Part shown: positions 25,763-34,792 of the stretch, in pieces | Layout of the letters: each line of letters opens with the position of its first letter | Position numbering within the stretch: the stretch's first letter is position 1 | DNA from: Kordia sp965224175 | Lineage (GTDB): Bacteria > Bacteroidota > Bacteroidia > Flavobacteriales > Flavobacteriaceae | DNA: 64,000 nucleotides | Assembly: GCF_965224175.1 (NCBI RefSeq) | Contig: NZ_OZ245041.1 | Location: 4,960,001-5,024,000 of the forward strand | Reading direction: 5' to 3' | Notes under the pieces: model-generated | What the model saw: only the letters and a program-made list of their open reading frames with translations | Database searches by the model: none | Told to the model about the DNA's origin: nothing | Program-made: the position numbers and the translations under genes

Positions 25763-27015
25763 AAAAAATACTCTTTGTATTACTTTGTGGGTTTACACTC
25801 TGTAGTTTTGCTCAAAAAACTTCATATTACAGGCATTTACGTTACAATCACGTTTCTCCATACATAGATATTGTTGGAATACATCCTATTGATAAAGCTA
25901 CGGCTTCCAATACATCACATTATGTGTTTACCTATGATGCAGAAAATAGATTGCAAGAAATTATAAATAATCATTACCATACTGAAAAAGTGCATCCTTT
26001 GGCTTCTTTAGGAGTTTATAGAGTTGTTTTTGAATATTCAGGTGGAAAAGAAACAAGAACATTTTTCGATCCTAACGGAAAACAAATTTCCAATGACAGA
26101 AGCGTATTTAAAGAAGTATACACATTTGATGAAGCAAAAAATAAGATAGAACTTCGTTTCTTTGATCTTGCCAACAAGCCAATGGAATCCAATTGGGAAA
26201 TAGCAAGATATACTTGGAAAAAAACAGCAAAATTTGTTGTAGAAAAACGATTTAATTTGCAAGATACTTTCGTAGATATTTCTCCATACTTTCCGTTTGG
26301 AATTACAGGTATTGCAATTGATGAAAATGGTAAGCCAAAAGGACATTACAACTTGAATGAAACTTTAGAGATCACCGAAAACATTTATGGAGTTGCGTCG
26401 TATCAAGATCAGTACGACGAACTCGGAAATCATATAACGTATACCTATCATAACAAAAACAATGATTTGGTAATGAATCAATGGGGTTATGCAGCTGGGA
26501 AAAAACGATATGATGAATTAGGGAATTTTATCAAATTGGAATTGTTTGATACCAAAAATAAACGCATTGCAGCACGAAACATTTACAGTAATAGTAATGT
26601 TCAACTCAGTGAAAATGCTTCAGAAGAAGACAAAACTGCTATCCGAAATGTATCTTTAGGATATTTAGCAGCTTTAGAAAAGTTAAAACCTAAATTAATG
26701 GCTGAAGTATTGAGTGAAGATTTACAAAAAGTTACCTTTAAATACGACAGAGATTTAGCTTCAGAATATATTCAAAAAACAACCAAAGAGCAAATGGTTG
26801 CGTATGCAAAAAACTGGAATAAATCTGGAATGCAATTTCCGTTCAATCCTACCAATACGATTGAAATTCAAGATGTATATGGCAATATTGCTTCTGTAAA
26901 ATTGACATCTGACAATTGGGTTGAGTATTTACAATTAATCAAAACTAATGGTAAGTGGCAAATCGTCAATTTAATTTGGCAGCATAAAGACATGAATAGA
27001 TACAAGCGAAAATAA
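25759..27015 (+). CDS. Secreted protein with C-terminal NTF2/lumazine-binding-like domain
   Basis: The chosen start at 25759 overlaps the upstream stop and gives a clean signal peptide (MKKILFVLLCGFTLCSFAQ); 418 residues. The N-terminal two-thirds contains repeated strand pairs of the kind YDELGNHITYTYHNKNNDLV and DPNGKQISNDRS, reminiscent of RHS/WG-like β-repeats. The last 125 residues (from EEDKTAIRNVSLGYLAALEK to GKWQIVNLIWQ) look like a SnoaL/putative lumazine-binding (NTF2-like) domain. It is probably periplasmic; function unknown. Confidence 0.78.
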   Translation: MKKILFVLLCGFTLCSFAQKTSYYRHLRYNHVSPYIDIVGIHPIDKATASNTSHYVFTYDAENRLQEIINNHYHTEKVHPLASLGVYRVVFEYSGGKETRTFFDPNGKQISNDRSVFKEVYTFDEAKNKIELRFFDLANKPMESNWEIARYTWKKTAKFVVEKRFNLQDTFVDISPYFPFGITGIAIDENGKPKGHYNLNETLEITENIYGVASYQDQYDELGNHITYTYHNKNNDLVMNQWGYAAGKKRYDELGNFIKLELFDTKNKRIAARNIYSNSNVQLSENASEEDKTAIRNVSLGYLAALEKLKPKLMAEVLSEDLQKVTFKYDRDLASEYIQKTTKEQMVAYAKNWNKSGMQFPFNPTNTIEIQDVYGNIASVKLTSDNWVEYLQLIKTNGKWQIVNLIWQHKDMNRYKRK

Positions 27016-27066
27016 CATACTTTTTTTACTCGAATAGGAATAACATTTACAAGATACATGTAAGGC

Positions 27067-27094
27067 AAAAGAGTTCTTAGGGAAGAACTCTTTT
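27067..27094 (+). terminator. Intrinsic terminator
   Basis: A perfect 12-bp hairpin (AAAAGAGTTCTT with AAGAACTCTTTT, loop AGGG) lies 51 bp after the stop at 27015. Its A- and T-rich arms would let it act on either strand. Confidence 0.8.
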
Positions 27095-27231
27095 GGTAGT
27101 AATAAAAAAGGGGTAATGTATTTAAAAAATACACTACTCAAAACTACAATATATCGTTGTTCGGTTATTTTTTTTTAGATAAATGAAAGGGATTTCATAG
27201 ACGAATAGTCAAAAGATGTATTTGTGTCCGT

Positions 27232-27969
27232 TTATCGAATTCCTTTTTGAAGCAAAATCAATTTTACATATCTCGAAAAGACACCATACGCGTTAATTCC
27301 GGCAACAGCCAAACCAGGAACACCATCCATAAAGCCACGTTTTACGATATATTCATGAAAGAAACGATATAAAGGTTTGAAAGCTAGATGAAAATAAGTC
27401 GCCTTTTTTCCTTTTTCCAACATGCGTTCTGCTTGAAACCAAGCATAACTATCTTTTTTACTGATATAATGTAGTAAACCTTTGTAGGTGTAATGCAGCA
27501 CTTTGTTTTTTAGCTTTCCAACAGTTCCATCAACAATAAGTTTTTCATGTACATTTCCTTCAAAATGACACTTTTCACGTTCTACCAATCGAGTCACATC
27601 GTTGTTGTGAAAATATAAAAAACGATTCATGTAAAAGTGTGGGAAATTCAACTTATAGGCAGTGTGTTTTCTCGAATTCATTGCTGCAACAATTTCTTTT
27701 TGAAGCTGATGCGTAATGCGTTCATCTCCATCTAAAAACAAAACCCAATCGCAAGTAGCAAACTGTAAAGCATGATTTTTTTGATTTGAGAAATTGTCAA
27801 ACTTGCGTGAAAGTACTTTGCAACCATGTGCTTCAGCAATAGCAACTGTCTCGTCAGTACTCAATGAATCTATCACAATAATTTCATCGGCAAACTGTAC
27901 CGAATACAGTGCGTCTTTTAGATACAAAGCTTCGTTATACGTAGGAATTATGACAGATAATGTTGGCAT
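27232..27969 (-). CDS. Glycosyltransferase family 2, WaaE/KdtX-like
   Basis: This 245-residue enzyme is a paralogue of the gene at 21053. It has LSVIIPTYNEALYLKDAL, EIIVIDSLSTDET, RKFDNFSNQKNHAL, VLFLDGDERITHQL, a GNVHEKLIV segment and RPLYRFFHEYIVKRGFMDG. The start is placed at 27969 rather than 28008 because a TAnnTTTG box lies between the two at 27985-27992 and the protein then begins directly with the GT2 fold. It likely adds a hexose in LPS core or a related glycan. Confidence 0.9.
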   Translation of the reverse strand: MPTLSVIIPTYNEALYLKDALYSVQFADEIIVIDSLSTDETVAIAEAHGCKVLSRKFDNFSNQKNHALQFATCDWVLFLDGDERITHQLQKEIVAAMNSRKHTAYKLNFPHFYMNRFLYFHNNDVTRLVEREKCHFEGNVHEKLIVDGTVGKLKNKVLHYTYKGLLHYISKKDSYAWFQAERMLEKGKKATYFHLAFKPLYRFFHEYIVKRGFMDGVPGLAVAGINAYGVFSRYVKLILLQKGIR

Positions 27970-27984
27970 GACAAATTTAAAGCA

Positions 27985-27992
27985 CAAAAGTA
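27985..27992 (-). promoter_or_regulatory. -7 promoter box
   Basis: TACTTTTG on the minus strand lies 16 bp before the ATG at 27969 and rules against the longer frame starting at 28008. Confidence 0.6.
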
Positions 27993-28138
27993 CATATAAT
28001 TTTTTCATTCGAAACTTTTTGGAAAGCCAATGAAAAAAATAAGTGTACGAATGAAATACTTCCTAATGCAACGCTAAATTTTATATTGTTTTTTATTTCA
28101 AAATTTAACGCTTGCAGAAGAAACTTATTAAAAAACTT

Positions 28139-28146
28139 TATCTTTG
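28139..28146 (+). promoter_or_regulatory. -7 promoter box
   Basis: TATCTTTG, an exact consensus match, lies 8 bp before the ATG at 28155 and inside the longer frame that begins at 28086. The transcript would be almost leaderless. Confidence 0.6.
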
Positions 28147-28154
28147 CAGTCTGT

Positions 28155-28976
28155 ATGACAACAATAGACACTTCCATAATTATAAGCACCTATAACTCTC
28201 CTGAGTGGTTAGCAAAAGTTTTACACGGATACAACAATCAAACCTATCGGTTGTTTGAAATTGTGATTGCTGACGATGGTTCTAAGCAAGAAACGATTGA
28301 TTTAATCGAAGAAATTCGAAAAGAAGTTTTTTATCCTATAGTACATGTTTGGCATGAAGATAATGGCTTTCAGAAGTCACAAATCCTCAATAAAGCCATT
28401 GTAAAATGTAGTACACCTTATATCATTATGTCTGATGGAGATTGTATTCCGCGTACCGATTTTGTAGAGCATCATGTAAAGCAGCGTGAAGAAGGTTTTT
28501 TCCTTTCGGGAGGTTACTTTATGCTACCAATGAATATTTCTGAGTTAATTACAAAAGAAGATATTTATGAAGGAAAATGTTTTGATGTTGCTTGGTTGAA
28601 AAAACACGGTTTGAAAGCTTCGTTTAAGAATAATAAACTGACTTCTGCTGGCTTAAAATCACGCTTTTTGAATGCCGTAACTCCTACAAATGCTAGTTGG
28701 AACGGACACAATGCTTCTGGATGGAAAAAAGATATTGTCGCTATTAATGGTTTTGATGAACGTATGCAATATGGTGGACAAGATCGTGAGTTGGGAGAAC
28801 GTTTATTTAACTACGGACTCAAAAGTAAGCAAATTCGCTATAGTGCAGTTTGTGTACATTTAGATCATCCGAGAGGATATAAAAATCAAGAATCAATTGA
28901 TAAAAATCTAGCGATTCGTAAAACAACAAAAGACGAAAATAAGAAGTGGACAGATTTTGGAATAGAGAAGAAGTAG
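28155..28976 (+). CDS. Glycosyltransferase family 2 with galactosyltransferase-type C-terminal region
   Basis: This 273-residue GT-A protein has DTSIIISTYNSPEWLAKVL, EIVIADDGSKQET and the DxD-like PYIIMSDGDCIPRTDF. Its C-terminal segment WNGHNASGWKKDIVAING and GGQDRELGERLFNYG matches the Glyco_transf_7C region of chondroitin-synthase-like and galactosyltransferase-like enzymes. Start 28155 is chosen from the promoter box. It is transcribed divergently from the WaaE-like paralogue and probably acts in the same glycan pathway. Confidence 0.88.
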   Translation: MTTIDTSIIISTYNSPEWLAKVLHGYNNQTYRLFEIVIADDGSKQETIDLIEEIRKEVFYPIVHVWHEDNGFQKSQILNKAIVKCSTPYIIMSDGDCIPRTDFVEHHVKQREEGFFLSGGYFMLPMNISELITKEDIYEGKCFDVAWLKKHGLKASFKNNKLTSAGLKSRFLNAVTPTNASWNGHNASGWKKDIVAINGFDERMQYGGQDRELGERLFNYGLKSKQIRYSAVCVHLDHPRGYKNQESIDKNLAIRKTTKDENKKWTDFGIEKK

Positions 28977-28999
28977 TACACTTTCATTCAAAAATAAAC

Positions 29000-29037
29000 A
29001 AACGCTCATTGTATGGTAATGTACAATGAGCGTTTTT
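29000..29037. terminator. Bidirectional terminator between convergent genes
   Basis: A strong hairpin (arms about 29000-29013 and 29022-29035, AAACGCTCATTGTA with TACAATGAGCGTTT) is followed by T residues. It separates the plus-strand glycosyltransferase from the minus-strand GLPGLI gene. Confidence 0.85.
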
Positions 29038-29067
29038 TTCTTAAATTGAATATGTTAGGGTACGATA

Positions 29068-29877
29068 TTATTTTTGATCTCCAAAAACTTCCAAAAAGTT
29101 GTCCAATTCACTAAAAGGATGTACTCGTACGTTGTATTTTTTTGCAGAAACTTTTAAATGATTATTCACTTTTTCGATTTCATTTTTTTGCGTAGTTCTA
29201 TATTGTTCCATGGTCATAAAGTCTTTATTGCTGTGTAAAAGCTTTTCTTCACTTTTTGGAACTGAAATATGCGTTACAGGATATTCTATTTTTCTAAATT
29301 GAATCACAAAATATTCATCGGTTGATTTCGCTTCCAAAATCATACCTGGTAATCCTTGAAGTTTCCATGGTCCGTATGACAAAGGAATTTCTTCAGTATA
29401 CCAACAAATATAAGTTCTTCCTCTAAACTTGGTGACTGCTTTTTTACACGTAAATTTTCCAATCTTCTTCGTATCTTCTTTTAATTCCCATTTGATATTA
29501 GGTCTTTTTTCTTTTCCGTATAACAAACTAGAAGTTAATGTAAAAGCGTTCGTAAAAAACATACTGTCAGTAGCTTTGTTGAGATACACTTCCAATCCAT
29601 GACGTCTTGTTTTAGAAACGTCATCATACTCACTTACTTCAACTAAATCTTCATCATTATGCTGATTAATCACCGTTTTTCCATTCACTGAAACACCAAG
29701 TGAATCTTTAGAAGTTACAAAATGTGATTTGTATTCGTTAAATACTAAATAAGCATTATAGCTTTCTGAGTAATGATTGTCTATATGGTCATAATAGATA
29801 ATACCGGTTCTGTTGTTTTGTGAATTTGCATAACTCAAAAAAACAAATGCCAACATTAAAAAAATATACTTTTTCAT
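29068..29877 (-). CDS. GLPGLI family protein
   Basis: This 269-residue secreted protein has a signal peptide (MKKYIFLMLAFVFLSYANSQ) and the family's naming motif in variant form, GPWKLQGLPGMILEAKS (about residues 175-190). Upstream of that lie KFTCKKAVTKFRGRTYICWYT and the usual β-rich N-terminal half. The function of GLPGLI proteins is unknown; they occur in Bacteroidota next to TonB-type outer-membrane receptors. Here too the gene follows the receptor gene by 16 bp, so the pair forms one operon and probably one envelope system. Confidence 0.92.
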   Translation of the reverse strand: MKKYIFLMLAFVFLSYANSQNNRTGIIYYDHIDNHYSESYNAYLVFNEYKSHFVTSKDSLGVSVNGKTVINQHNDEDLVEVSEYDDVSKTRRHGLEVYLNKATDSMFFTNAFTLTSSLLYGKEKRPNIKWELKEDTKKIGKFTCKKAVTKFRGRTYICWYTEEIPLSYGPWKLQGLPGMILEAKSTDEYFVIQFRKIEYPVTHISVPKSEEKLLHSNKDFMTMEQYRTTQKNEIEKVNNHLKVSAKKYNVRVHPFSELDNFLEVFGDQK

Positions 29878-29893
29878 GGATCAAATTTTAAGG

Positions 29894-32437
29894 TTAAAAA
29901 ATGTATTTTACACTAGCAAACATATAGAAAGGAACTAAGGGAATTGTGGTCACTGAATTTAAAAACGAACTTCGTTGTTGATATGAAAACTCGTCTTCAT
30001 TTAAAATGTTATTTACTCTTAAATTATAAGACACTTTTTTGTCTTTAGGTTCATAAGTAAGCGCAATATTAAATACGTTATAAAAATCGTTTTCCAGTTC
30101 ATAAACACCGCCATCAAGACTTAATGTAAGTGCTTCGCTGATGTCTACATTACTTTCAAGAATTACATTTCTTGAGTCAAAAGTAGACTTGGTATTATTG
30201 AAAGTTTGCGAATTTTTATTGTATTCAAATTTCAAATTAAAATTAAAAGCTGAATTAAAATACGAAGTGATTTCAAAATTATACGTTCCAAAATACAGTT
30301 CGTTTAATTCATTGGTGTCAATATTTAAAGGAACGTTTAAAAAAGAATGTGTAGTTTCAAATTTAAATCCTAATGATTTTACTAAAACGATTAATTGCTC
30401 TCCAAAAGCGTATTCTTTTCCTTCTCTTAATATAAGAAAAATATCATTGAAATTCACATTATCTTGTAAAGAAAATTGATTAAGAATTGACGCGCTTGTC
30501 GTTTTATATCTGAAAGAAACTTCATTATTAAAGGTTCCTTTCTTGTTTTTATTATTCAGTTTAAACTTAAATTGGCTGAAACTAAGTGGTTCAAATAAAA
30601 TTCCACCACGTCTGAATGTATTATTATTTGTAAGATAATAATTCATCAAGAAATTTTGATTTTCAGGAAGTTCTTGTACTCTTGCAAACGAAAGATCAAT
30701 ACTTCCCCAATATCTTATATTTACATCCATATTATAGTTTAGAAATACTTTGTTTGTATCGTTGATATCATAGAAATTTGTATAAATTCCTCCTTTTGCT
30801 CTCAACTTTCTAGAATAACTATATACAAAAGACTTGCCAAGAATAAATTCATTCCTTGTATACGTTGCGTTATTTCTGTATGCATTATTTTCTGGACGTA
30901 AGGTAATATCAAACTGTTCTCTACTATTTTTAAAGGCAAATATTAACCTACTTTTTAATCTTTTGGCAAGTTTGAATGTGGCATCTGTTTGAAAATTCAC
31001 ATAGTGTAACCTTCTATCTACAACTTGATTTACAGGCGAATTAAGGACAAGAGCACTCAAATCATCTGAATTGATAACCGAGTTTTCATCTGAATTTGAT
31101 AAACCCATATTCAATTCATTATTCAAAATGATTCCATTAGAAAAACGATACGTGTATTGAAACAGATTGAAAAAAGAGAGTTCTGAATTTCTACTATTAT
31201 CAAAGGTTTGCGCTGTATTGTCAAACAAAGAAAGTGACGAAAAACGATTTCGTTTTACTCTATATTTTAGTTTATTTACAAAATAACTATTGGCTAATGA
31301 TGGATTTTTTACTTCCAATTCTCCAAAAAATAATACATTTCGATTGTCGTTATTTCGTTGTTCTGTAAATGAATCTTCATCTTGAAAAAAGTAATCTGTA
31401 ATAGATTGTAGTTCCTGTTCTTGTTCGTCTATTCCGATGAAATTAGTACTACGAATCACAAGATTCTTAATCTTTGTGTTCATTAAAAATGTATCACTAA
31501 AAGCGTTGTTAAAATTTACCACTTCATCAGGAAGAGAAACATCTATAATTTTTTGATTATATAATGGATTAATAGTTCGTTCATAATCATTCTCGCCCAA
31601 TATTAATGGAATAGACTTATCGCCAAGTGTAGAAAACTTCTGTGCATTCAAAAATTTGATTTTCTTCTTTATCAATCCAATATTTGTACTTTGTTTTACT
31701 TCATGATCAGATTTAAACCCTTTTCCATATCCAAAAGCGACATTTCCAAACCATACATTTTTGAATCCATCTTTTATTTTGAGATTTAACGCTATTTTAT
31801 CGGACTTTCTACTTTTTTTGAAGACTGTGTTCTCTTCAAAATTTTTAAGCAATTGAATGTCTTCTAATACCTCAGAACGAAGATTTTTAGATATAAAAGT
31901 GTATTGATCGCTGGCTAAGTCGTCTCCATCAATTAAAATCTTTTCAATTTCAGTATTCCAAAATTTAATGCGTCCTTCTTTATCAATACTTATACCTGGA
32001 ATTTTTTTAAGTGAATTTTCAATAGTTTCACTGTCTTTAATATTATACTTTTTAATATCTAAGTTGACAGTGTCTTTACTAAACTTATTAGAGGTAATAA
32101 CGACTTCTTCTAAACTTTCTACTTTCGATTTCACTCTAAAAATGGCAGGTTTGGAGAAATCTGAAACTTCTATTTCTGTCGATTCATAAAACAAGGAAGA
32201 TACTTTTAAAAATACAGGAGTATCATTGGAATCTAATACAAAAGAGAATTTACCGTTGATATCTGAATACATATAATCGATCCTTACTTTTTCTTTTGAA
32301 AAAATAGAGATAAGTACATTAGGGATTGATTCTTCTTTCTCGTTAATTACAACTCCACTTACAGTAAGTTGTTGAGAATGAATCATTAAAAGGGGAAAAA
32401 AAAGCAATATAATGAAAGAAATTCTTGTTAAATTCAC
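29894..32437 (-). CDS. TonB-dependent-receptor-like outer-membrane β-barrel protein
   Basis: This 847-residue protein has a signal peptide. A carboxypeptidase-regulatory-like domain follows (LTVSGVVINEKEESIPNVLI to about residue 105), then a plug-like domain (LEEVVITSNKFSKDTVNL, IENSLKKIPGISIDKEG, KILIDGDDL). The remaining 600 residues are alternating β-strands of an outer-membrane barrel ending in the aromatic C-terminus KYIF. It is the GLPGLI-linked receptor type, shorter than typical SusC proteins, and no SusD partner is present. The substrate is unknown. Confidence 0.88.
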   Translation of the reverse strand: MNLTRISFIILLFFPLLMIHSQQLTVSGVVINEKEESIPNVLISIFSKEKVRIDYMYSDINGKFSFVLDSNDTPVFLKVSSLFYESTEIEVSDFSKPAIFRVKSKVESLEEVVITSNKFSKDTVNLDIKKYNIKDSETIENSLKKIPGISIDKEGRIKFWNTEIEKILIDGDDLASDQYTFISKNLRSEVLEDIQLLKNFEENTVFKKSRKSDKIALNLKIKDGFKNVWFGNVAFGYGKGFKSDHEVKQSTNIGLIKKKIKFLNAQKFSTLGDKSIPLILGENDYERTINPLYNQKIIDVSLPDEVVNFNNAFSDTFLMNTKIKNLVIRSTNFIGIDEQEQELQSITDYFFQDEDSFTEQRNNDNRNVLFFGELEVKNPSLANSYFVNKLKYRVKRNRFSSLSLFDNTAQTFDNSRNSELSFFNLFQYTYRFSNGIILNNELNMGLSNSDENSVINSDDLSALVLNSPVNQVVDRRLHYVNFQTDATFKLAKRLKSRLIFAFKNSREQFDITLRPENNAYRNNATYTRNEFILGKSFVYSYSRKLRAKGGIYTNFYDINDTNKVFLNYNMDVNIRYWGSIDLSFARVQELPENQNFLMNYYLTNNNTFRRGGILFEPLSFSQFKFKLNNKNKKGTFNNEVSFRYKTTSASILNQFSLQDNVNFNDIFLILREGKEYAFGEQLIVLVKSLGFKFETTHSFLNVPLNIDTNELNELYFGTYNFEITSYFNSAFNFNLKFEYNKNSQTFNNTKSTFDSRNVILESNVDISEALTLSLDGGVYELENDFYNVFNIALTYEPKDKKVSYNLRVNNILNEDEFSYQQRSSFLNSVTTIPLVPFYMFASVKYIF

Positions 32438-32483
32438 TTTTTTAAATTAAATTACAGTAATATTAACCAAAAACCAAATATTT

Positions 32484-32747
32484 ATGAAAAAAGTTATTTA
32501 TTTATCAGCAGCTTTAGTGTTTTCTGCATTTACGTTAAATGCAACTGGGGAAATTAAGGAAGACAAAAAGATTGACAAATCTAAAGAAGTTATCGAAATC
32601 GAGTTAGTAGAAGATGGATTTTTCTTCCAAGCTTATCGAGGAAGATGCTTAGATGGAACAACCTTTAGTTTTGAAGCTGATAATAGAGACGAAGCACAAG
32701 CTTACGTTAATGGCTACTGTAGAGGTCTTAGAGATGCAGAAAATTAG
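32484..32747 (+). CDS. Small secreted protein, 87 residues
   Basis: A signal peptide (MKKVIYLSAALVFSAFTLNA) is followed by a Lys/Glu-rich linker and a compact domain FFFQAYRGRCLDGTTFSFEA to YVNGYCRGLRDAEN with two Cys that could form a disulfide. I do not recognise the family. It is divergent from the TonB-receptor operon with only 46 bp between the two starts, so the two promoters must overlap and may be regulated together. A terminator follows. Confidence 0.75.
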   Translation: MKKVIYLSAALVFSAFTLNATGEIKEDKKIDKSKEVIEIELVEDGFFFQAYRGRCLDGTTFSFEADNRDEAQAYVNGYCRGLRDAEN

Positions 32748-32768
32748 ATGAGAGTTTAATTTGTGAAG

Positions 32769-32799
32769 ATCCGTAAATGTTAGCATTTGCGGATTTTTA
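32769..32799 (+). terminator. Intrinsic terminator of the 87-residue gene
   Basis: An 11-bp stem with one G-U pair (ATCCGTAAATG with CATTTGCGGAT, loop TTAG) runs into TTTTAT, 21 bp after the stop. Confidence 0.8.
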
Positions 32800-32923
32800 T
32801 AAGTTTTTTAATACTGTTGTCTCAGTAAAACCGAAACGTACTTCATAAATAGTAAAGTGCTGTATTGCTAAATTTTTTCCTTTTATTTGGTTTCTGGTGA
32901 AATATTAGCTCTTCAAAAAATAA

Positions 32924-33493
32924 TTACTGTTTGTAAGCACCTATTTTCCAATAGGTCTTTTCCTCATTGGTTTTTACAGTTGTAAAATCTAATTGTTTCA
33001 TTTTGTCAAAATATTCCCAACAACCAGTTCCTTCACGGTAAATTGATACAATTAAAATACCTTCATCTGTTAAATGGGCTAACATTCTGTCCAACACATT
33101 TTGTTTTTCAGAGTCATGCACGTAATAAAACGCTTCATTGAAAATGATCACATCAAATTTTTGACTTGGAGTATACGTATGAATATCTGCAGTGACAAAT
33201 TCTGCTTTTGGGAAGTTTTTAGCCTTTGCTTTTTGGATAGAAACATCAGAGAAGTCCATTCCTAAGAAATAACTGAAATTTTCAGCGTTTATATACTCAT
33301 TCAAAACACCTTCGCCAGCACCCAAATCTAAAATACTTGGTTCTGACTTTGCATGTGTTTTGATATAATTGATAATAGTATTGTAACGTTCGGCTTCAAT
33401 CGGATTACGTAAATTGTCCCAACGTCCTTTTCTATATTGTTTGTTCCAACGAAGTCTTCTTCTCCAGTTGTGAAATTTATCGATCAGATTCAT
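32924..33493 (-). CDS. Class I SAM-dependent methyltransferase
   Basis: This 189-residue methyltransferase has motif I SILDLGAGEGVLNEYI, the acidic strand YFLGMDFSDVSI, motif II AEFVTADIHTY and motif III FDVIIFNEAFYYV. A short basic N-terminal helix (FHNWRRRLRWNKQYRKGRW) precedes the core and could bind a membrane or anionic lipid. It starts 1 bp after the stop of the heptosyltransferase-like gene, forming an operon. The acceptor is probably a sugar or lipid in surface glycan synthesis; that is inferred from context. Confidence 0.85.
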   Translation of the reverse strand: MNLIDKFHNWRRRLRWNKQYRKGRWDNLRNPIEAERYNTIINYIKTHAKSEPSILDLGAGEGVLNEYINAENFSYFLGMDFSDVSIQKAKAKNFPKAEFVTADIHTYTPSQKFDVIIFNEAFYYVHDSEKQNVLDRMLAHLTDEGILIVSIYREGTGCWEYFDKMKQLDFTTVKTNEEKTYWKIGAYKQ

Positions 33494-33494
33494 G

Positions 33495-34559
33495 CTATTT
33501 TTTTATGTGTAAAGCTAAAAATTTTTCCAATTTTGGAATAATCATTTCTGGTGTTAATTGTTTGTATAAATCATGTGGATTTTCCTCAATCTTTTTTCGT
33601 TCTTCAAATGTGAACGTATCAAACAAATCTGGTTTTTCTTCTAATAAGTGAATGGATTCGTGTTGTTTTCCATCTTCAAAGCTTGCCCAGTGATCTTTGT
33701 TCACATACGGCGAAAATATGGTAAATGTAGGTTTGTTCAAAGCTTTTGCAATATGAACAATTCCACCTTCATTGGCAACCATTAAATCACATGCATACAT
33801 GAGTCGTACAAAACCGCGAATACTATCTTCATAGATATCTAAAATAATACGTTCTTTGTTTTGACAAAGTGCATAAATTTTATCAGCTTCTGCTTTTTGA
33901 TGTGGTGCATAATTGAACAGAATATGAACCTTATAATTAGACGTTATATAATCTACTATTTCTGCAATATATTCATACGGCATTGACTTTTGCGGAGTAC
34001 TTCCCAGAATTCCCAACATTAATACAGGATGCTTGTATGAATCAAGCTTTGTATATGTTTTTTCGCTTTCTTTTAGAGTGATTTTTGGTTCAAAATCTGG
34101 GTTTTTTAATGGAAAAACACTTGTAATTAAGTTGATTCTATCTTCAATGGCTTTTCCGCAAACTTGCGTTTTTTCATCCAATAAATTAATAGGATGCGAA
34201 TAGAAGCGAAGTGGTAATTTTTTGTGTTTACGTTTGTTTCCTATACGATATTTTGCTTTGGAAAAATAACAGATCAAGCGACTTTGTAATTTTGAATATG
34301 GATCAAAAATGATATCATATTTCTCTTTTCGAATTTTGCGAATCATTTTAATCAAATTCGGAATCTTTTTTAATTCCTTTTCATTGATAGGAATAATCGT
34401 GTCAATATTCGGATTATTTTCAATAACACCTGTAGTAAAATCGTATGCCATAAAATCAATATGACTTTTAGGAAATACTTTTTTAATATTATTAGCAATT
34501 ACAGAACTTATCAAAACATCTCCAATACGCTTATTCTGTATAATTAATATTTTTTTCAT
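33495..34559 (-). CDS. Glycosyltransferase family 9 (heptosyltransferase-like)
   Basis: This 354-residue GT-B enzyme opens KILIIQNKRIGDVLISSVIA, the GT9 start with the conserved Gly-Asp. It has the YDIIFDPYSKLQSRLICY segment, HPVLMLGILGSTPQKSMPYE, and the donor-site motif DLMVANEGGIVHIAKAL followed by PTFTIFSPYV. It probably transfers heptose or a related sugar to lipid A or inner core. It is the first gene of the pair with the methyltransferase and divergent from the LPS kinase gene, together marking an LPS inner-core locus. The 34560-34792 gap otherwise shows only the kinase promoter. Confidence 0.92.
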   Translation of the reverse strand: MKKILIIQNKRIGDVLISSVIANNIKKVFPKSHIDFMAYDFTTGVIENNPNIDTIIPINEKELKKIPNLIKMIRKIRKEKYDIIFDPYSKLQSRLICYFSKAKYRIGNKRKHKKLPLRFYSHPINLLDEKTQVCGKAIEDRINLITSVFPLKNPDFEPKITLKESEKTYTKLDSYKHPVLMLGILGSTPQKSMPYEYIAEIVDYITSNYKVHILFNYAPHQKAEADKIYALCQNKERIILDIYEDSIRGFVRLMYACDLMVANEGGIVHIAKALNKPTFTIFSPYVNKDHWASFEDGKQHESIHLLEEKPDLFDTFTFEERKKIEENPHDLYKQLTPEMIIPKLEKFLALHIKK

Positions 34560-34767
34560 CTAGTGTTATTATATATCTGGGCAATACGTGCAAAGTATTA
34601 TTTTTTCGGCTTTTATTAAAATTTCATTTCATCTATTTGATATTTTATTTGTTGATTGTTATAACTAGGATAAAATATACTGCTTTAGTGAACCGTTCTG
34701 CTTTCAAGGATTAGAAGAATTTTTGTGTCTAAACTTAAAAAAATATTTTATTTAAATGCATTTAATA

Positions 34768-34775
34768 TATCTTTG
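34768..34775 (+). promoter_or_regulatory. -7 promoter box of the LPS kinase gene
   Basis: TATCTTTG, an exact consensus match, lies 17 bp before the ATG at 34793. Confidence 0.6.
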
Positions 34776-34792
34776 GGAAATATCCTCGAGTT

